In this document: positions 18,608-27,597 of the stretch, in pieces
How the letters are laid out: every line of letters starts with the position of its first letter
Position numbering within the stretch: the first letter of the stretch is position 1
DNA from: a virus
Length of the DNA: 34,886 nucleotides
Reading direction: 5' to 3' (one strand)
Virus record (IMG/VR): IMGVR_UViG_3300047494_000031
Coordinates: 1-34,886 of that record
The notes under the pieces: model-generated
Told to the model about the DNA's origin: nothing
What the model saw: the letters and a program-made list of their open reading frames with translations, nothing else
Database searches by the model: none
Translations under genes and position numbers: made by a program

Positions 18608-21477
18608 GGCGACCCCGCATTGGCAGGCTGTAGAGCGCCGCCGAGATTAGATAATTGTTGTAGCCGTTGGGCCATCAAGGCTCTGGCTTGTTGCTGCGCA
18701 GCGGCCTGTGTGAGACCTTTTCCGGCAAGCGCATTAAGTGGATTAGAGGCTGCTGAAACACGCGCTGCTAATGCCTCATCTGCGGCCTTTTGTGCACTGC
18801 GTTCTGCGGCACCCTTCAGGTATTCACCCGCGCCCATACCAATGGCCGCGCCAGGAGCGTGCCCAACACCACCGCCAATGAGTGCGCCGGCCCATGGGGC
18901 TTTGTTTGCCGCCGCCGTACCGATCTTGCCTAATACGGTTTGCGGCTGTTGCGGTGCAAGCGTATCGATCAGGTTTTGTGATTGCGCAGCGGTGCCGGGA
19001 GGATTGAATCCAGGCCGTTGCGGCGGCACGGTTGTCAGATCTATAGCGCCACGACGCAATGCGCCTAAATAGTTCTGCTGGTCCGAATTGAACAGCACAT
19101 TCATTTTCGGGCCAATCTTATCCAGCTGCTGGCCGAATTTCAGCCCACTGAATGCCCCCGCTCCTGTTTCACCAGGCGTTTTAGCTACTGCGTTGTTAAC
19201 CGCATTTTGCATCACGGAGGCACGCAACTGGCTGGCGATTTGCTGCCCTTCTGGCGTCTTATTCAGCTCACCCATGACGGTATTGAGCTGATCAGCGCTT
19301 TGCGTATTCAAGAGATTGTTAACGATCTTTTCATCAGCCACGCGAGGCGTCCCACCTTTGGCCGTAGAAAGCATCGCGGCAATGGCCGGATTGTTCTCAA
19401 AGGTTTGTGCACGCTGTTGATTGAGCGCACGGGCTTGCTGATAAATCTGCCCCGCGCCGGCAGAGTCTTGTGCTTGATCGACTGATTGTTTGATCTTGCC
19501 AAGCAGCCCGGAATTTTCAGGCGTCCAAACGCTGTTAAGGTATTTGCGGAAGTTTTCGCTATCCGTAAACGTCATCTTTGGCGGCACATCGGCACTGGAC
19601 AGCAATGTATCGCCGTTCGCGTCTTGGATAACAGGCGTCCCGGGTGTTTGAGGCGGTCCGCCGCTAAAGTCTTGTAAGCGCGCACGAATGCCGTTTAATA
19701 GGCTTTTGCCTTCGGATTTTGCAAGGAACTGTGATCGATTGGCCTGCAACGACTGAATAATGGGATTAGTCGTAACTTGGGGCGCTCCACCGGCCTGCTG
19801 GTCGGCAGCTTGATAGGCGGCATTGATCTGCCCATCCAGATTGTTTGCTTGCTTAGCAAAATACCCTCGGATCGTCGAGCCCATTTGTGGGAACGGTTGC
19901 GGCGCAGCACCCATCACATTTTGCGCCCGATTGGCCGATGCCAATAACTGCTGCTGCATGGCATTTTGCGTATCGCGCAAAGGTTGTCCACGCTCAACGT
20001 TTTGTGCCAAATTACTCTCAGTCGCCGTTGTCCCATAATCGCGGCTAATGGCCGAGGCAGGATAGCTATTAACCCCAAGCGCGCCATACGTAAGCACACG
20101 GGCCTGCTGCTCGGGTGGCAGGCTCTTTAGAGGGCCGTTGGTTAGAAGGTCCTGAACATCGCTAGGAAGCGCGCTGGCATCGATGGTCGTAGCGCCCTGC
20201 GCATCTGTCTTGATGGCATTGAGAATAGGCGCGGCATTCTTCTGTATCGTCTGCTGGATAGGCGCGGCGGCATTCGTGACGGCAGGCGCATCACTGGCGA
20301 GGTATTTAGCCGCAATATTCCCTAAAGGCCCCAAGACCGCAGGTAAAACAGCACCCGCTGCAGCACCAATGCCAAGCTGACTAGGTAAAGAAGCGTTAGA
20401 CTGCTCAGAGCTAAGAGCTGCCGTTCCCGCCCCGCGATATGCATTCGATAGTACATTCGCCACACGCTGGGCCGCAGGTGAAGTAAATCGCGCTATATCA
20501 AGTAAACCAGCTCGCCCCAAAGCTGAAGCACCGGCAGCGCCGAGTTTCTCAACGCCCGCCTCAACACCACCCGGGCCGATGACTTGTCCAACGATGCGCC
20601 CCCAATCTGTTCCGGGGGCAGGCTTCTGTCCGGTGATAAGCCCGGATAGGTTTTGCGGCATGGAAGCTTGTCGATTTTGTGCATAGGTTTGTTCGGCTTG
20701 ATTGGCAGCCTTAAAATAAGAATCAACCTCAGAGTCAGGAACTAACCCCAAGGTATTTCCGACCAAGCGAGCTCCTTTCCCTAAGAATTGGCCGGTATCC
20801 GTTACTCCTTGTGCCGCGCCTGCTGCAAATCGGCCAAGTCCGCCGTATTGCATTAACCGTTTTTCATCGTTCTGCACATCCTGCATGCCTAACGAATTGG
20901 TATCTTGCGCCTGCGGTTGTGGTGTGGGCGTTAAATTCGTTCCACGTGGAACATTACCCGATGCCTGTTGGGCTAGCATTTGATCGAGCGGATCGGCTGA
21001 TGGCTGTGGCGCAGCTTGAGTAGCTTGAGGCGCACTCTTCCCTGCTGCCTGCTGCGCCAAGAGCTGGTCTAAAGGATCATTGGAGACAGGCTGGGGGGCT
21101 TGCTGTGGCACTTGTTGTCCCTGAAACGCGTTAGATACCTTTTGAAGATAATCTTGTGTTTTAGGACCCCAGTTTCGAGGGTCCGTACCGCCGTGGTAGG
21201 CCAAAACCGCCTTGTCCACATCGCCATATCGCTGAATATTCTCAGCCATTTGGCGGGCCATGCCGTTGATCGATTGAGCCGGGTCAGTAGGATCAATGCC
21301 TAACGCTTTAGCCGTTGCTGGAATTTGCTGACCTAATCCTGTCGCGCCCGTAGAGGCATTATAAGCCGCTGGATTGCCCCCACTTTCAATCTGGATTTGC
21401 GCCTGCAATAGTCGTGGATCGACATTATTTTGCATCGAAGCCTGATTAATAAGGTCGGTGTAATCCTGGACAGCCAT
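18604..21477 (-). CDS. Ejection protein with N-terminal lytic transglycosylase
   Basis: This is a 957-residue internal virion protein. Residues 1-115 or so form an SLT domain: LLQAQIQIESGGNPAAYN with catalytic Glu31, GATGLGQQIPATAKALGI and AYHGGTDP (93-100), in the place of the usual AYNAG. It would cut peptidoglycan as DNA enters the cell. The rest is long, helical, Gln/Ala-rich and low in cysteine. It overlaps its neighbours by one and four bases. Large multi-domain ejection proteins like this exist in T7- and P22-like phages. Confidence 0.9.
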   Translation of the reverse strand: MAVQDYTDLINQASMQNNVDPRLLQAQIQIESGGNPAAYNASTGATGLGQQIPATAKALGIDPTDPAQSINGMARQMAENIQRYGDVDKAVLAYHGGTDPRNWGPKTQDYLQKVSNAFQGQQVPQQAPQPVSNDPLDQLLAQQAAGKSAPQATQAAPQPSADPLDQMLAQQASGNVPRGTNLTPTPQPQAQDTNSLGMQDVQNDEKRLMQYGGLGRFAAGAAQGVTDTGQFLGKGARLVGNTLGLVPDSEVDSYFKAANQAEQTYAQNRQASMPQNLSGLITGQKPAPGTDWGRIVGQVIGPGGVEAGVEKLGAAGASALGRAGLLDIARFTSPAAQRVANVLSNAYRGAGTAALSSEQSNASLPSQLGIGAAAGAVLPAVLGPLGNIAAKYLASDAPAVTNAAAPIQQTIQKNAAPILNAIKTDAQGATTIDASALPSDVQDLLTNGPLKSLPPEQQARVLTYGALGVNSYPASAISRDYGTTATESNLAQNVERGQPLRDTQNAMQQQLLASANRAQNVMGAAPQPFPQMGSTIRGYFAKQANNLDGQINAAYQAADQQAGGAPQVTTNPIIQSLQANRSQFLAKSEGKSLLNGIRARLQDFSGGPPQTPGTPVIQDANGDTLLSSADVPPKMTFTDSENFRKYLNSVWTPENSGLLGKIKQSVDQAQDSAGAGQIYQQARALNQQRAQTFENNPAIAAMLSTAKGGTPRVADEKIVNNLLNTQSADQLNTVMGELNKTPEGQQIASQLRASVMQNAVNNAVAKTPGETGAGAFSGLKFGQQLDKIGPKMNVLFNSDQQNYLGALRRGAIDLTTVPPQRPGFNPPGTAAQSQNLIDTLAPQQPQTVLGKIGTAAANKAPWAGALIGGGVGHAPGAAIGMGAGEYLKGAAERSAQKAADEALAARVSAASNPLNALAGKGLTQAAAQQQARALMAQRLQQLSNLGGALQPANAGSP

Positions 21478-23111
21478 TACGGCACCTGCGAAAGGTTAGG
21501 CAAGCCTCCCAACTGTTTCAACGCTTGACGAGATTGCATTAACGCCTGCGCTTGCTGTGGCGATAGGCTACGAACAAATTGTGCCTGCTGCTGTGGAGGC
21601 ATGGCCTGAAGCCTATAAACGTCCGGGTTGTAGCTTGTATTCCATACCTGCTCGTATTTTTGTAGCGACATGGGCGAATTACCATGCGACTGAAGCCAGT
21701 TCTGGCGCGCATTGGCATTGCCGATATCGGCCATTTTCAAGCCGATGAGATTCGGTGTTAATTGGCCAATCGCTTGGGGAGACATTTCGCCGTTGGTCGT
21801 GGAATGGATGGCGTTCTCAAGCGCGGCATCCGAACGACCGCCGTTACGGGCAGCGGATTGGGCGACGTATTTGGAAATCTGGTCATAAACGTCCTTATCC
21901 GTGGAATTAATATTCACGCCGGGGATAGCGTTCGCCAAACTTTCAATGTAGCCCTTACGTTCCAGACCTACACCGGTCGGCGCTTGCTGAGACAGGCGGT
22001 TAATTTCCTGGAGCGCCTGAATATCCCGCTGCGCAGTGGACGCAGCATCCATAACGGCTTGATTGCGAGTTACAAAACCCTTAATCATGTCGTTTGTGCC
22101 GGCAGGAAGGCCAGGGGCAACCCCAGGGGGGTTTTGCGGACCTTGCTGATTGGGCGATCGATAGCCAGGGAACGAACCGCCTTGTGGACCTCCTTGACCG
22201 CCCATGCCAAGGATATTGCCTTGCGTCGTATATACCGGCGCACCGGTCGATGGGTCAAAGCCCGACATAACGTTATAAGGGGCCTGCCCAGCCGCCGCGC
22301 CAGCGGCCTTGGCACCGGCCATGGCTCCCTCTACGCCGGCTGCACCAGGAAGCGCCTGCGTGCCCGCTACGCGCCCATTGGCGTCATATAAAGGCTGGCC
22401 ACCCTGCGGGATAGGCTGGTTATATTGCATGCTGTAATGGATTTGACCGTCTTGCCCCACATAAGGCGTGCCTGTGTACCCACCCGCACGCCCTTCAATC
22501 GGCGCAATGTTATTGGCTTTGCGCAAGGCATCAGCATTGGCGGCAACCGGGTCAGATCCGCTTTGCAGGGCCATTTTTGTAGCATCGGTCGGCGCATAAT
22601 AAGGCGCAACTAAATTCTTGTTGTAGTCAGAAGGATTGGTGTAATACATCATCGCCGCTGCCGAAGGCGGTAACCCGGCAGGATTTAACGGCGAACGCAT
22701 CGCGGGCTGAGGTCCTGATTGTCCAGGCTGACCTTGCGCAGAAGACTGCGCTCCTTGCGGCATGGGAGCACCTGACTGGCTCGTATTATTGCCCTGCTGT
22801 AAACCTGAGCCCTGTGGTGGACCACCGCCCATCATGGACTGGATGCCCTGCCATTGTTCTTGACCAAGCTGACGCTGCGCCTGGACAGCTTGATTACCTT
22901 CATAGCCACCTAATAGGGCTTGGCCTAGCTTCGCTACTGAAGCGAGTGGGCTGGCCCTAGGGACCATACGCATCTGATTCCAGCCCGACTCATCCGCTTG
23001 CATTGGCTGCATCGCCATGCCTTGCAATGCCTGTGCCAGCGCTTGCTTGCGCTGCAAGTCGTAATAGTCTCCCTGATATTGCGGGAGTATCGGGAAAGGA
23101 TTATCAGCCAT
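21477..23111 (-). CDS. Ejection / internal virion protein
   Basis: This 544-residue protein has an N-terminus with Tyr and Gln (FPILPQYQGDYYDLQRKQAL), a Gly/Gln/Pro-rich low-complexity middle and a helical C-terminus (DVYRLQAMPPQQQAQFVRSL, SPQQAQALMQSRQALKQL). Composition, size and position before the transglycosylase gene match the DNA-ejection proteins of podoviruses, but no named family is recognised. It probably enters the host with the genome. Its stop overlaps the next start (TAATG). Confidence 0.75.
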   Translation of the reverse strand: MADNPFPILPQYQGDYYDLQRKQALAQALQGMAMQPMQADESGWNQMRMVPRASPLASVAKLGQALLGGYEGNQAVQAQRQLGQEQWQGIQSMMGGGPPQGSGLQQGNNTSQSGAPMPQGAQSSAQGQPGQSGPQPAMRSPLNPAGLPPSAAAMMYYTNPSDYNKNLVAPYYAPTDATKMALQSGSDPVAANADALRKANNIAPIEGRAGGYTGTPYVGQDGQIHYSMQYNQPIPQGGQPLYDANGRVAGTQALPGAAGVEGAMAGAKAAGAAAGQAPYNVMSGFDPSTGAPVYTTQGNILGMGGQGGPQGGSFPGYRSPNQQGPQNPPGVAPGLPAGTNDMIKGFVTRNQAVMDAASTAQRDIQALQEINRLSQQAPTGVGLERKGYIESLANAIPGVNINSTDKDVYDQISKYVAQSAARNGGRSDAALENAIHSTTNGEMSPQAIGQLTPNLIGLKMADIGNANARQNWLQSHGNSPMSLQKYEQVWNTSYNPDVYRLQAMPPQQQAQFVRSLSPQQAQALMQSRQALKQLGGLPNLSQVP

Positions 23112-23120
23112 AGAAGCCTC

Positions 23121-23444
23121 TTAGGTGTTCTGGCCGTGCTGGAGCTGCATTTGCTGGACGGGAGCCTGTGGCGAACCCTGCTGCATGCGCATAAGCGCCT
23201 GTGCCATCATCATTTTTTGAGCCGCTGACATGCCTGCATTAGGCTGGCCTGCGGCAGCGGCTCGCTGAGTAAGCGCTCCAGGCTGTCCCGCAGGGTTCAT
23301 GTTCGAGCCAAGCCCCTGCTGCGGGAAAGACATGGGATTAGCGCCTGCGTAGGGATTCATCCCCGTGGGACCGCCGACACCGCCAGCTCCCATCCCACTG
23401 CCACCGTTTAGCATCTGCATCATTACGCTGGGATCGACTGACAT
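23121..23444 (-). CDS. Small Met/Gly/Gln-rich protein of the ejection cluster
   Basis: This 107-residue protein starts at ATG 23444 with AGGAG six bases upstream. It is unusually rich in Met, Gly, Gln and Ala (GMSAAQKMMMAQALMRMQQG) and has PTGMNPYAGANPMSFPQQGL. There is no obvious fold. It lies between two ejection-type genes, so it may be a virion component. Function unknown. Confidence 0.65.
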   Translation of the reverse strand: MSVDPSVMMQMLNGGSGMGAGGVGGPTGMNPYAGANPMSFPQQGLGSNMNPAGQPGALTQRAAAAGQPNAGMSAAQKMMMAQALMRMQQGSPQAPVQQMQLQHGQNT

Positions 23445-23457
23445 CACACGCTCCTAA

Positions 23458-24348
23458 TCAATACATCATGAAAGCCATTGCCGCAGTCGCTGCAAGGCTG
23501 GTTAGTTCGCCGGTTTCTTGATTGCTCGCCGCATTACTGGCATTGGCTGAATTCACATTGCCCTCGTAGGCGTTCCATACATCGCTAGACAGATCGGTAG
23601 GCGAAGCATTGGACTGGGCGGAATTGCTAAACTGAGGCATCTGAATGCCTGAACCTTGAAGACCCTGCCAGACTGAAATAGGCTGGTCCTGCAAGGAAAT
23701 ATCCTGCTGCAATCCCTGCTGATTGGCCTGATTTTGAAATTGCCCGGCCGACAGCGATTGCCCGAACAACTGATTTTGCATGGCGTTGCCGGTTTGCACG
23801 GCATTGTTCGCCACCTGAGTATTAGTGAAATTGTTCTGCAACGCCTGGTTATTGATGGCGTTGTTATAGGCTGTCGAGCCCTGCGGCGCGCCTTCGGCGG
23901 CTAACTGTGATTGTAGCGATTCCTGCTGCTGCTGCATTTGAGGCTGTAGTAAAGCCTCCTGAGCGTTATAGGAGCTTTGCTGGGCCTGATTAACTTGGTT
24001 GCCAAAGTTGGTATTGACCGAGGATTGAATGCCAGGGAGATTGGACGTGTTAAGGGGGTTGGATAATGTCCCCATGCTGTTTTGCAGTTGCTGCGCACCC
24101 GCGCTACCTGCTTCAGCCTGTCCCCACTGAAGCGAGCCCGCCGCTTGTTGAAGCGCAGGCGTAAGACTTTCCTGGTTCGTCCACTGCCCATAAGGGTTTT
24201 CAGTCCATGTGGACGAACCCATGGGCGTATTTTGGTTATAGCGATTGAGCGCCGCATTAAATTCGGCGGTTTGTTCGTTGGATTGGGTTTGTGCCCCGGC
24301 AACGGTGTAAGGATCAGGTGTTGACGGTTCGCTGGATGACTTTCCCAT
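23458..24348 (-). CDS. Gln/Asn-rich internal virion protein
   Basis: This 296-residue protein opens with MGKSSSEPSTPDPYTVAGAQ and QSNEQTAEFNAALNRYNQNT, a beginning I associate with podovirus virion proteins (DPY-x-x-A-x-AQT ... N-x-x-T-P-x-G). It is extremely Gln/Asn/Ser-rich with few charges and ends in a hydrophobic helix (SLAATAAMAFMMY). The C-terminal helix could insert into the host membrane during ejection. It overlaps the acetyltransferase by 35 bases. Confidence 0.75.
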   Translation of the reverse strand: MGKSSSEPSTPDPYTVAGAQTQSNEQTAEFNAALNRYNQNTPMGSSTWTENPYGQWTNQESLTPALQQAAGSLQWGQAEAGSAGAQQLQNSMGTLSNPLNTSNLPGIQSSVNTNFGNQVNQAQQSSYNAQEALLQPQMQQQQESLQSQLAAEGAPQGSTAYNNAINNQALQNNFTNTQVANNAVQTGNAMQNQLFGQSLSAGQFQNQANQQGLQQDISLQDQPISVWQGLQGSGIQMPQFSNSAQSNASPTDLSSDVWNAYEGNVNSANASNAASNQETGELTSLAATAAMAFMMY

Positions 24349-24757
24349 AGTAGCCCCGTAGCCAGCGGCATTCGCGCCGCAACATGCCGAAAATTAGTAG
24401 ATCATCGTCTGGTAAACCTTCCCTTAAACGACCCTCCGGGAAGAAACCGAGGCGATCCACCAATGTCAGGCACTTAGCGTTTTTTGAGGCGACGTAAGCG
24501 GTGACTCGTTGGCACTGCAATTGCTCGAAGGGATAGGCGAAAAACACCTTCAAGGCTTCCGGTTTGGCCCAAACGCCACGACCGGCGACGTGCATAGCAA
24601 TATCATTGCCGCTGTAATGATTGTATACCACGCCACATACTAATTGACCATTCCTTTCCCAGCCAATGGCTTTGTACTCATTGCCCCACGTATCGACGCA
24701 TTTAATCCTTTCCTTGACCCATTCGCCGACCTTTTCTCTATCGAAAATAGCCGTCAA
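24314..24757 (-). CDS. GNAT-family acetyltransferase-like protein (TTG start)
   Basis: This 147-residue protein has the core of an N-acetyltransferase: strands with LVCGVVYNHYSGNDIAMHVA, helix and strand with EQLQCQRVTAYVASKNAKC, and LTLVDRLGFFPEGRLREGL. The R-x-G-F-x-x-E-G-R end is typical of RimJ/RimL-like members. It would move an acetyl group from acetyl-CoA to an amine; the target is unknown. The start is TTG 24757 overlapping the preceding stop (TTGA). A GNAT between virion genes is seen in other podoviruses. Confidence 0.8.
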   Translation of the reverse strand: MTAIFDREKVGEWVKERIKCVDTWGNEYKAIGWERNGQLVCGVVYNHYSGNDIAMHVAGRGVWAKPEALKVFFAYPFEQLQCQRVTAYVASKNAKCLTLVDRLGFFPEGRLREGLPDDDLLIFGMLRRECRWLRGYYGKVIQRTVNT

Positions 24758-26322
24758 AGCACACCGCCCATCTGGTAGGTGTAATCAAGTGCGATCAGAT
24801 TAACGTTAGTGACACTGGAAATGGTTTTCATATTGAGTGATGCGGCATATCCCACTCCCGAAACCGTCTCCCAGCCCAGCCGAATAACGCCTAGCTGCGA
24901 CCAATACGACGTATTCCAGGAGGCCACATTCCAGATAGATGAGCCGGTCTGTGATGGCAGCGCTAAAGATGAATTGGGCATAACGGCGCGGTAATCCACG
25001 CTAAGCGCTACGCTAATGCCGATGCTGCCATCCGCCTGGATCGTGGGGCGAGCCATCGTGTACTGCTTGTTTTGACCCGGCGCGCCAAAGTAGGAATAAG
25101 CCGGTGCTACAAAGGCGGTAATGGGCACGCCAATATCCGTCGATCCGGTATCGCACCAAATGACCTTGCCATTCGTGCCATAAAACAACTGATCGCCCAT
25201 CAATTCAAAGCATGCCGCATTCCAGCCGTTATAAACGGTCCATGACCCAGTAATGGTGTTCATGACGTACTGATACTGGATGGAGTCCTCAGATTGAGGC
25301 ACATTCACGATCAGCTTTGAACCAATCGGGTGCAAAATGACTTGCCATCCGAAATGGGTGTTATAGCTCTGAAAATCGCTCAGAATGGCGTTACGGATTT
25401 TATCCGTCGTGGCAATGGACTGTTGTAAGCGGTCCGTCAACAGCTCTTGTGATAGCGGGATAAGACCATCGGCACAGATAATGCTTACGTCTGAACCTGT
25501 CTTGCAATAACACCGACGACCTACCGGACGCCCCATCCGGAACGTGCCTAGCTGTGACCAGCTTCCTACCTGAGTCGGGTCATACCCCTGGTAGACGATG
25601 ACCTCGCCTTCCGTAGACACGAATGCCATATAGTCCTGGGGACCGGCGACCGTATCGAGTGACCATGGGAAGCAGGTCATAAGCGAGCCGCCCAACTTGA
25701 AGAGGCTGGACATGTCGAAGAGCTGCGCAGCTCCGCCCACGGCGTTGACGGCCAAATACCATACGTGAAACGTTCCTTTTGCAATGAAGTAAAGCCGCGA
25801 CTTGAAGTTCGTCACGGTAATAAGACTGATAAGAGGATCCGTGACACCTGTAATGCTGATCGGCGAACTCGTAGCTGTCACAGCCTGAAAGGCTGTTCCA
25901 TTATACAGCTGCGGGCTATCTTGTCCGTTGACGAGATAAAGCCATGATCCGGCCGGATTGCCGTAATTAACAAACTGCCAGCGGTTAGACGTATTGCCCG
26001 TAACGACTGGACTTCCGACGACGCCCGACGTGGTAGCGTTGTAGATATTGCCGCCAGCCGCCGCAAACAATTGGCGCGTGCCGGAAGGCGGTGAGTAGCA
26101 CGCCAAGGTTTCAACCCATCCAGGAAAACCAGTGACCCAATTCTCCGAACCATTACGCACCACAATGGCCGAGGTGGAAGGAAACCAATTGCTGATGCTT
26201 ATGGCATCCGTGGCAGGCATCGCAGCGATGGATTCACGCGCATTCAATCCACCAATCGGCGCAGGGATCGTCGTCGTTTGGGAGACTTGCGTACGTGTCT
26301 TGGCGCGATTAGTACGAGCCAC
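24754..26322 (-). CDS. P22 gp10-like packaged-DNA stabilisation / tail protein (GTG start)
   Basis: This is a 522-residue beta-rich protein. The pattern IPAPIGGLNARESIAAMPAT, then DAISISNWFPSTSAIVVRNG, and FVSTEGEVIVYQGYDP is typical of gp10-type tail hub or stabilisation proteins that plug the portal after packaging. GTG 26322 is supported by a strong GGAGG site. It sits after the connector genes, as in P22-like clusters. The family call is from motif memory. Confidence 0.8.
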   Translation of the reverse strand: MARTNRAKTRTQVSQTTTIPAPIGGLNARESIAAMPATDAISISNWFPSTSAIVVRNGSENWVTGFPGWVETLACYSPPSGTRQLFAAAGGNIYNATTSGVVGSPVVTGNTSNRWQFVNYGNPAGSWLYLVNGQDSPQLYNGTAFQAVTATSSPISITGVTDPLISLITVTNFKSRLYFIAKGTFHVWYLAVNAVGGAAQLFDMSSLFKLGGSLMTCFPWSLDTVAGPQDYMAFVSTEGEVIVYQGYDPTQVGSWSQLGTFRMGRPVGRRCYCKTGSDVSIICADGLIPLSQELLTDRLQQSIATTDKIRNAILSDFQSYNTHFGWQVILHPIGSKLIVNVPQSEDSIQYQYVMNTITGSWTVYNGWNAACFELMGDQLFYGTNGKVIWCDTGSTDIGVPITAFVAPAYSYFGAPGQNKQYTMARPTIQADGSIGISVALSVDYRAVMPNSSLALPSQTGSSIWNVASWNTSYWSQLGVIRLGWETVSGVGYAASLNMKTISSVTNVNLIALDYTYQMGGVL

Positions 26323-26614
26323 CCATTACCTCCTTGCAGGCTTTGTTTGCATAGAAGGTTAAATCGATCTCGCCACGCTGCATAGCTTTATTGGCCGCGC
26401 TCCACATGGCATCGCGTGCGCGAACCATTCTTGCCTCTTCCCAATCGCCTCGCAATTCAAGCGAAGCGATCGACGCCATACGAGACAGCGATTCGTATTC
26501 TTCCCATGTGCTCTCATCAGGATCACTTGCCAGCAGCCCATAAAATCCAGCAAGCGCCTTTAGACCTGCGTCATAGCGCTTTGCTTTCATTAACCGGATG
26601 AGTTTTGCACTCAC
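26309..26614 (-). CDS. Small protein of the connector region (GTG start)
   Basis: This 101-residue helical protein (MSAKLIRLMKAKRYDAGLKA, then EEYESLSRMASIASLELRGD) starts at GTG 26614 in the overlap with the preceding stop (GTGA). It lies between the connector and the gp10-like gene. Short helical proteins at this place often act as head-tail adaptors, but the family is not recognised. Confidence 0.65.
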   Translation of the reverse strand: MSAKLIRLMKAKRYDAGLKALAGFYGLLASDPDESTWEEYESLSRMASIASLELRGDWEEARMVRARDAMWSAANKAMQRGEIDLTFYANKACKEVMGGSY

Positions 26615-27597
26615 GAGCCGAATCCCGTATCAGGCACTTGCGCATTGGAAAGAAGACGCACGCCCGTCTGCTGTGCATTCGTCGGTAAGTTGCGCACGCT
26701 GGATTGACGACCCTTATAGCGGGAGATGGAGTTATCCCACATGGTGCGCTCTTCGGAGTAATCCAAGCCTTTTGCCATCCGGTAACGCCAGATAAGCCCA
26801 AGAATGAACGTGTCATCATCCAGCGCATAAATGTCGCTATCAGCCGCCCAGCGACCTTGGGGCTGGCCCTGCACGCTCTGGCACCAGCTGTGTGAGTAAT
26901 ACTCAAAGACAAGCTGATTACTGTCGTATGGAACAGGATCAATATAAAACTGGTTTTGCATGATACGAAAACGCCGGCGCGGGCCGGTCGGGCTAATGCC
27001 TGACTTAAGCACCTGCCATTCTTGTGGATCAAGCGGACCCAGCAATTGCCAGCGAAATCCACGATCCCACTGTGTCTGAACGGTCATATGGTCATAGTCA
27101 GAAGGAAGCGCATAGGCTTCCTGACCAATCGCCATGGTGTTTGAGGTATTAGTATTTTCCGCCGTTGTCGATACTTGAATCTGCGTTGAGCTAATGATCG
27201 CGGTGATGGTAGTCGGATAAGTGAAATCCGTTGCGTTCGATCCACCCGAATTGCTGATAACCCATCCCACCTGTGGCGCAACGGCTGGCGTGGTGATGAA
27301 GTTAATCAGGTTAGAGCCTTGCGTATAACTAACGGTAATAAGGCCCGTCGATTGGACATTGAACAAGTATTCACGGCGCAGCGGCTGCCAGCCGTAATCC
27401 TTAGTGCTCATCTTGTACGTTTCATAGCCCTCGCGCTGCGCTAAGGCTAGAAGCTGCACAATTTGCTGATCCGAATTGCCAAAGATGGTCGATGGCTGGA
27501 TAAGACTTAGCTCACCGCATGCCTGCTGAATCATCTGAAGCAGGGTAAGCTTGATGGGATTGGGAGCATTCGCGCCAAGCTGGATGACAATCGTCAT
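26611..27597 (-). CDS. Head-tail adaptor / connector protein
   Basis: This 328-residue protein begins with an alpha-helical part (LTLLQMIQQACGELSLIQPS, then DQQIVQLLALAQREGYETYK), has a strand-rich centre and a helical end (FILGLIWRYRMAKGLDYSEE). Phrases such as ALPSDYDHMTVQTQWDRGFR and PRRRFRIMQNQFYIDPVP occur in the phage adaptor family that joins portal and tail. Its place next to the gp10-like and fibre genes agrees. Start ATG 27597, overlapping the fibre stop. Confidence 0.78.
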   Translation of the reverse strand: MTIVIQLGANAPNPIKLTLLQMIQQACGELSLIQPSTIFGNSDQQIVQLLALAQREGYETYKMSTKDYGWQPLRREYLFNVQSTGLITVSYTQGSNLINFITTPAVAPQVGWVISNSGGSNATDFTYPTTITAIISSTQIQVSTTAENTNTSNTMAIGQEAYALPSDYDHMTVQTQWDRGFRWQLLGPLDPQEWQVLKSGISPTGPRRRFRIMQNQFYIDPVPYDSNQLVFEYYSHSWCQSVQGQPQGRWAADSDIYALDDDTFILGLIWRYRMAKGLDYSEERTMWDNSISRYKGRQSSVRNLPTNAQQTGVRLLSNAQVPDTGFGS

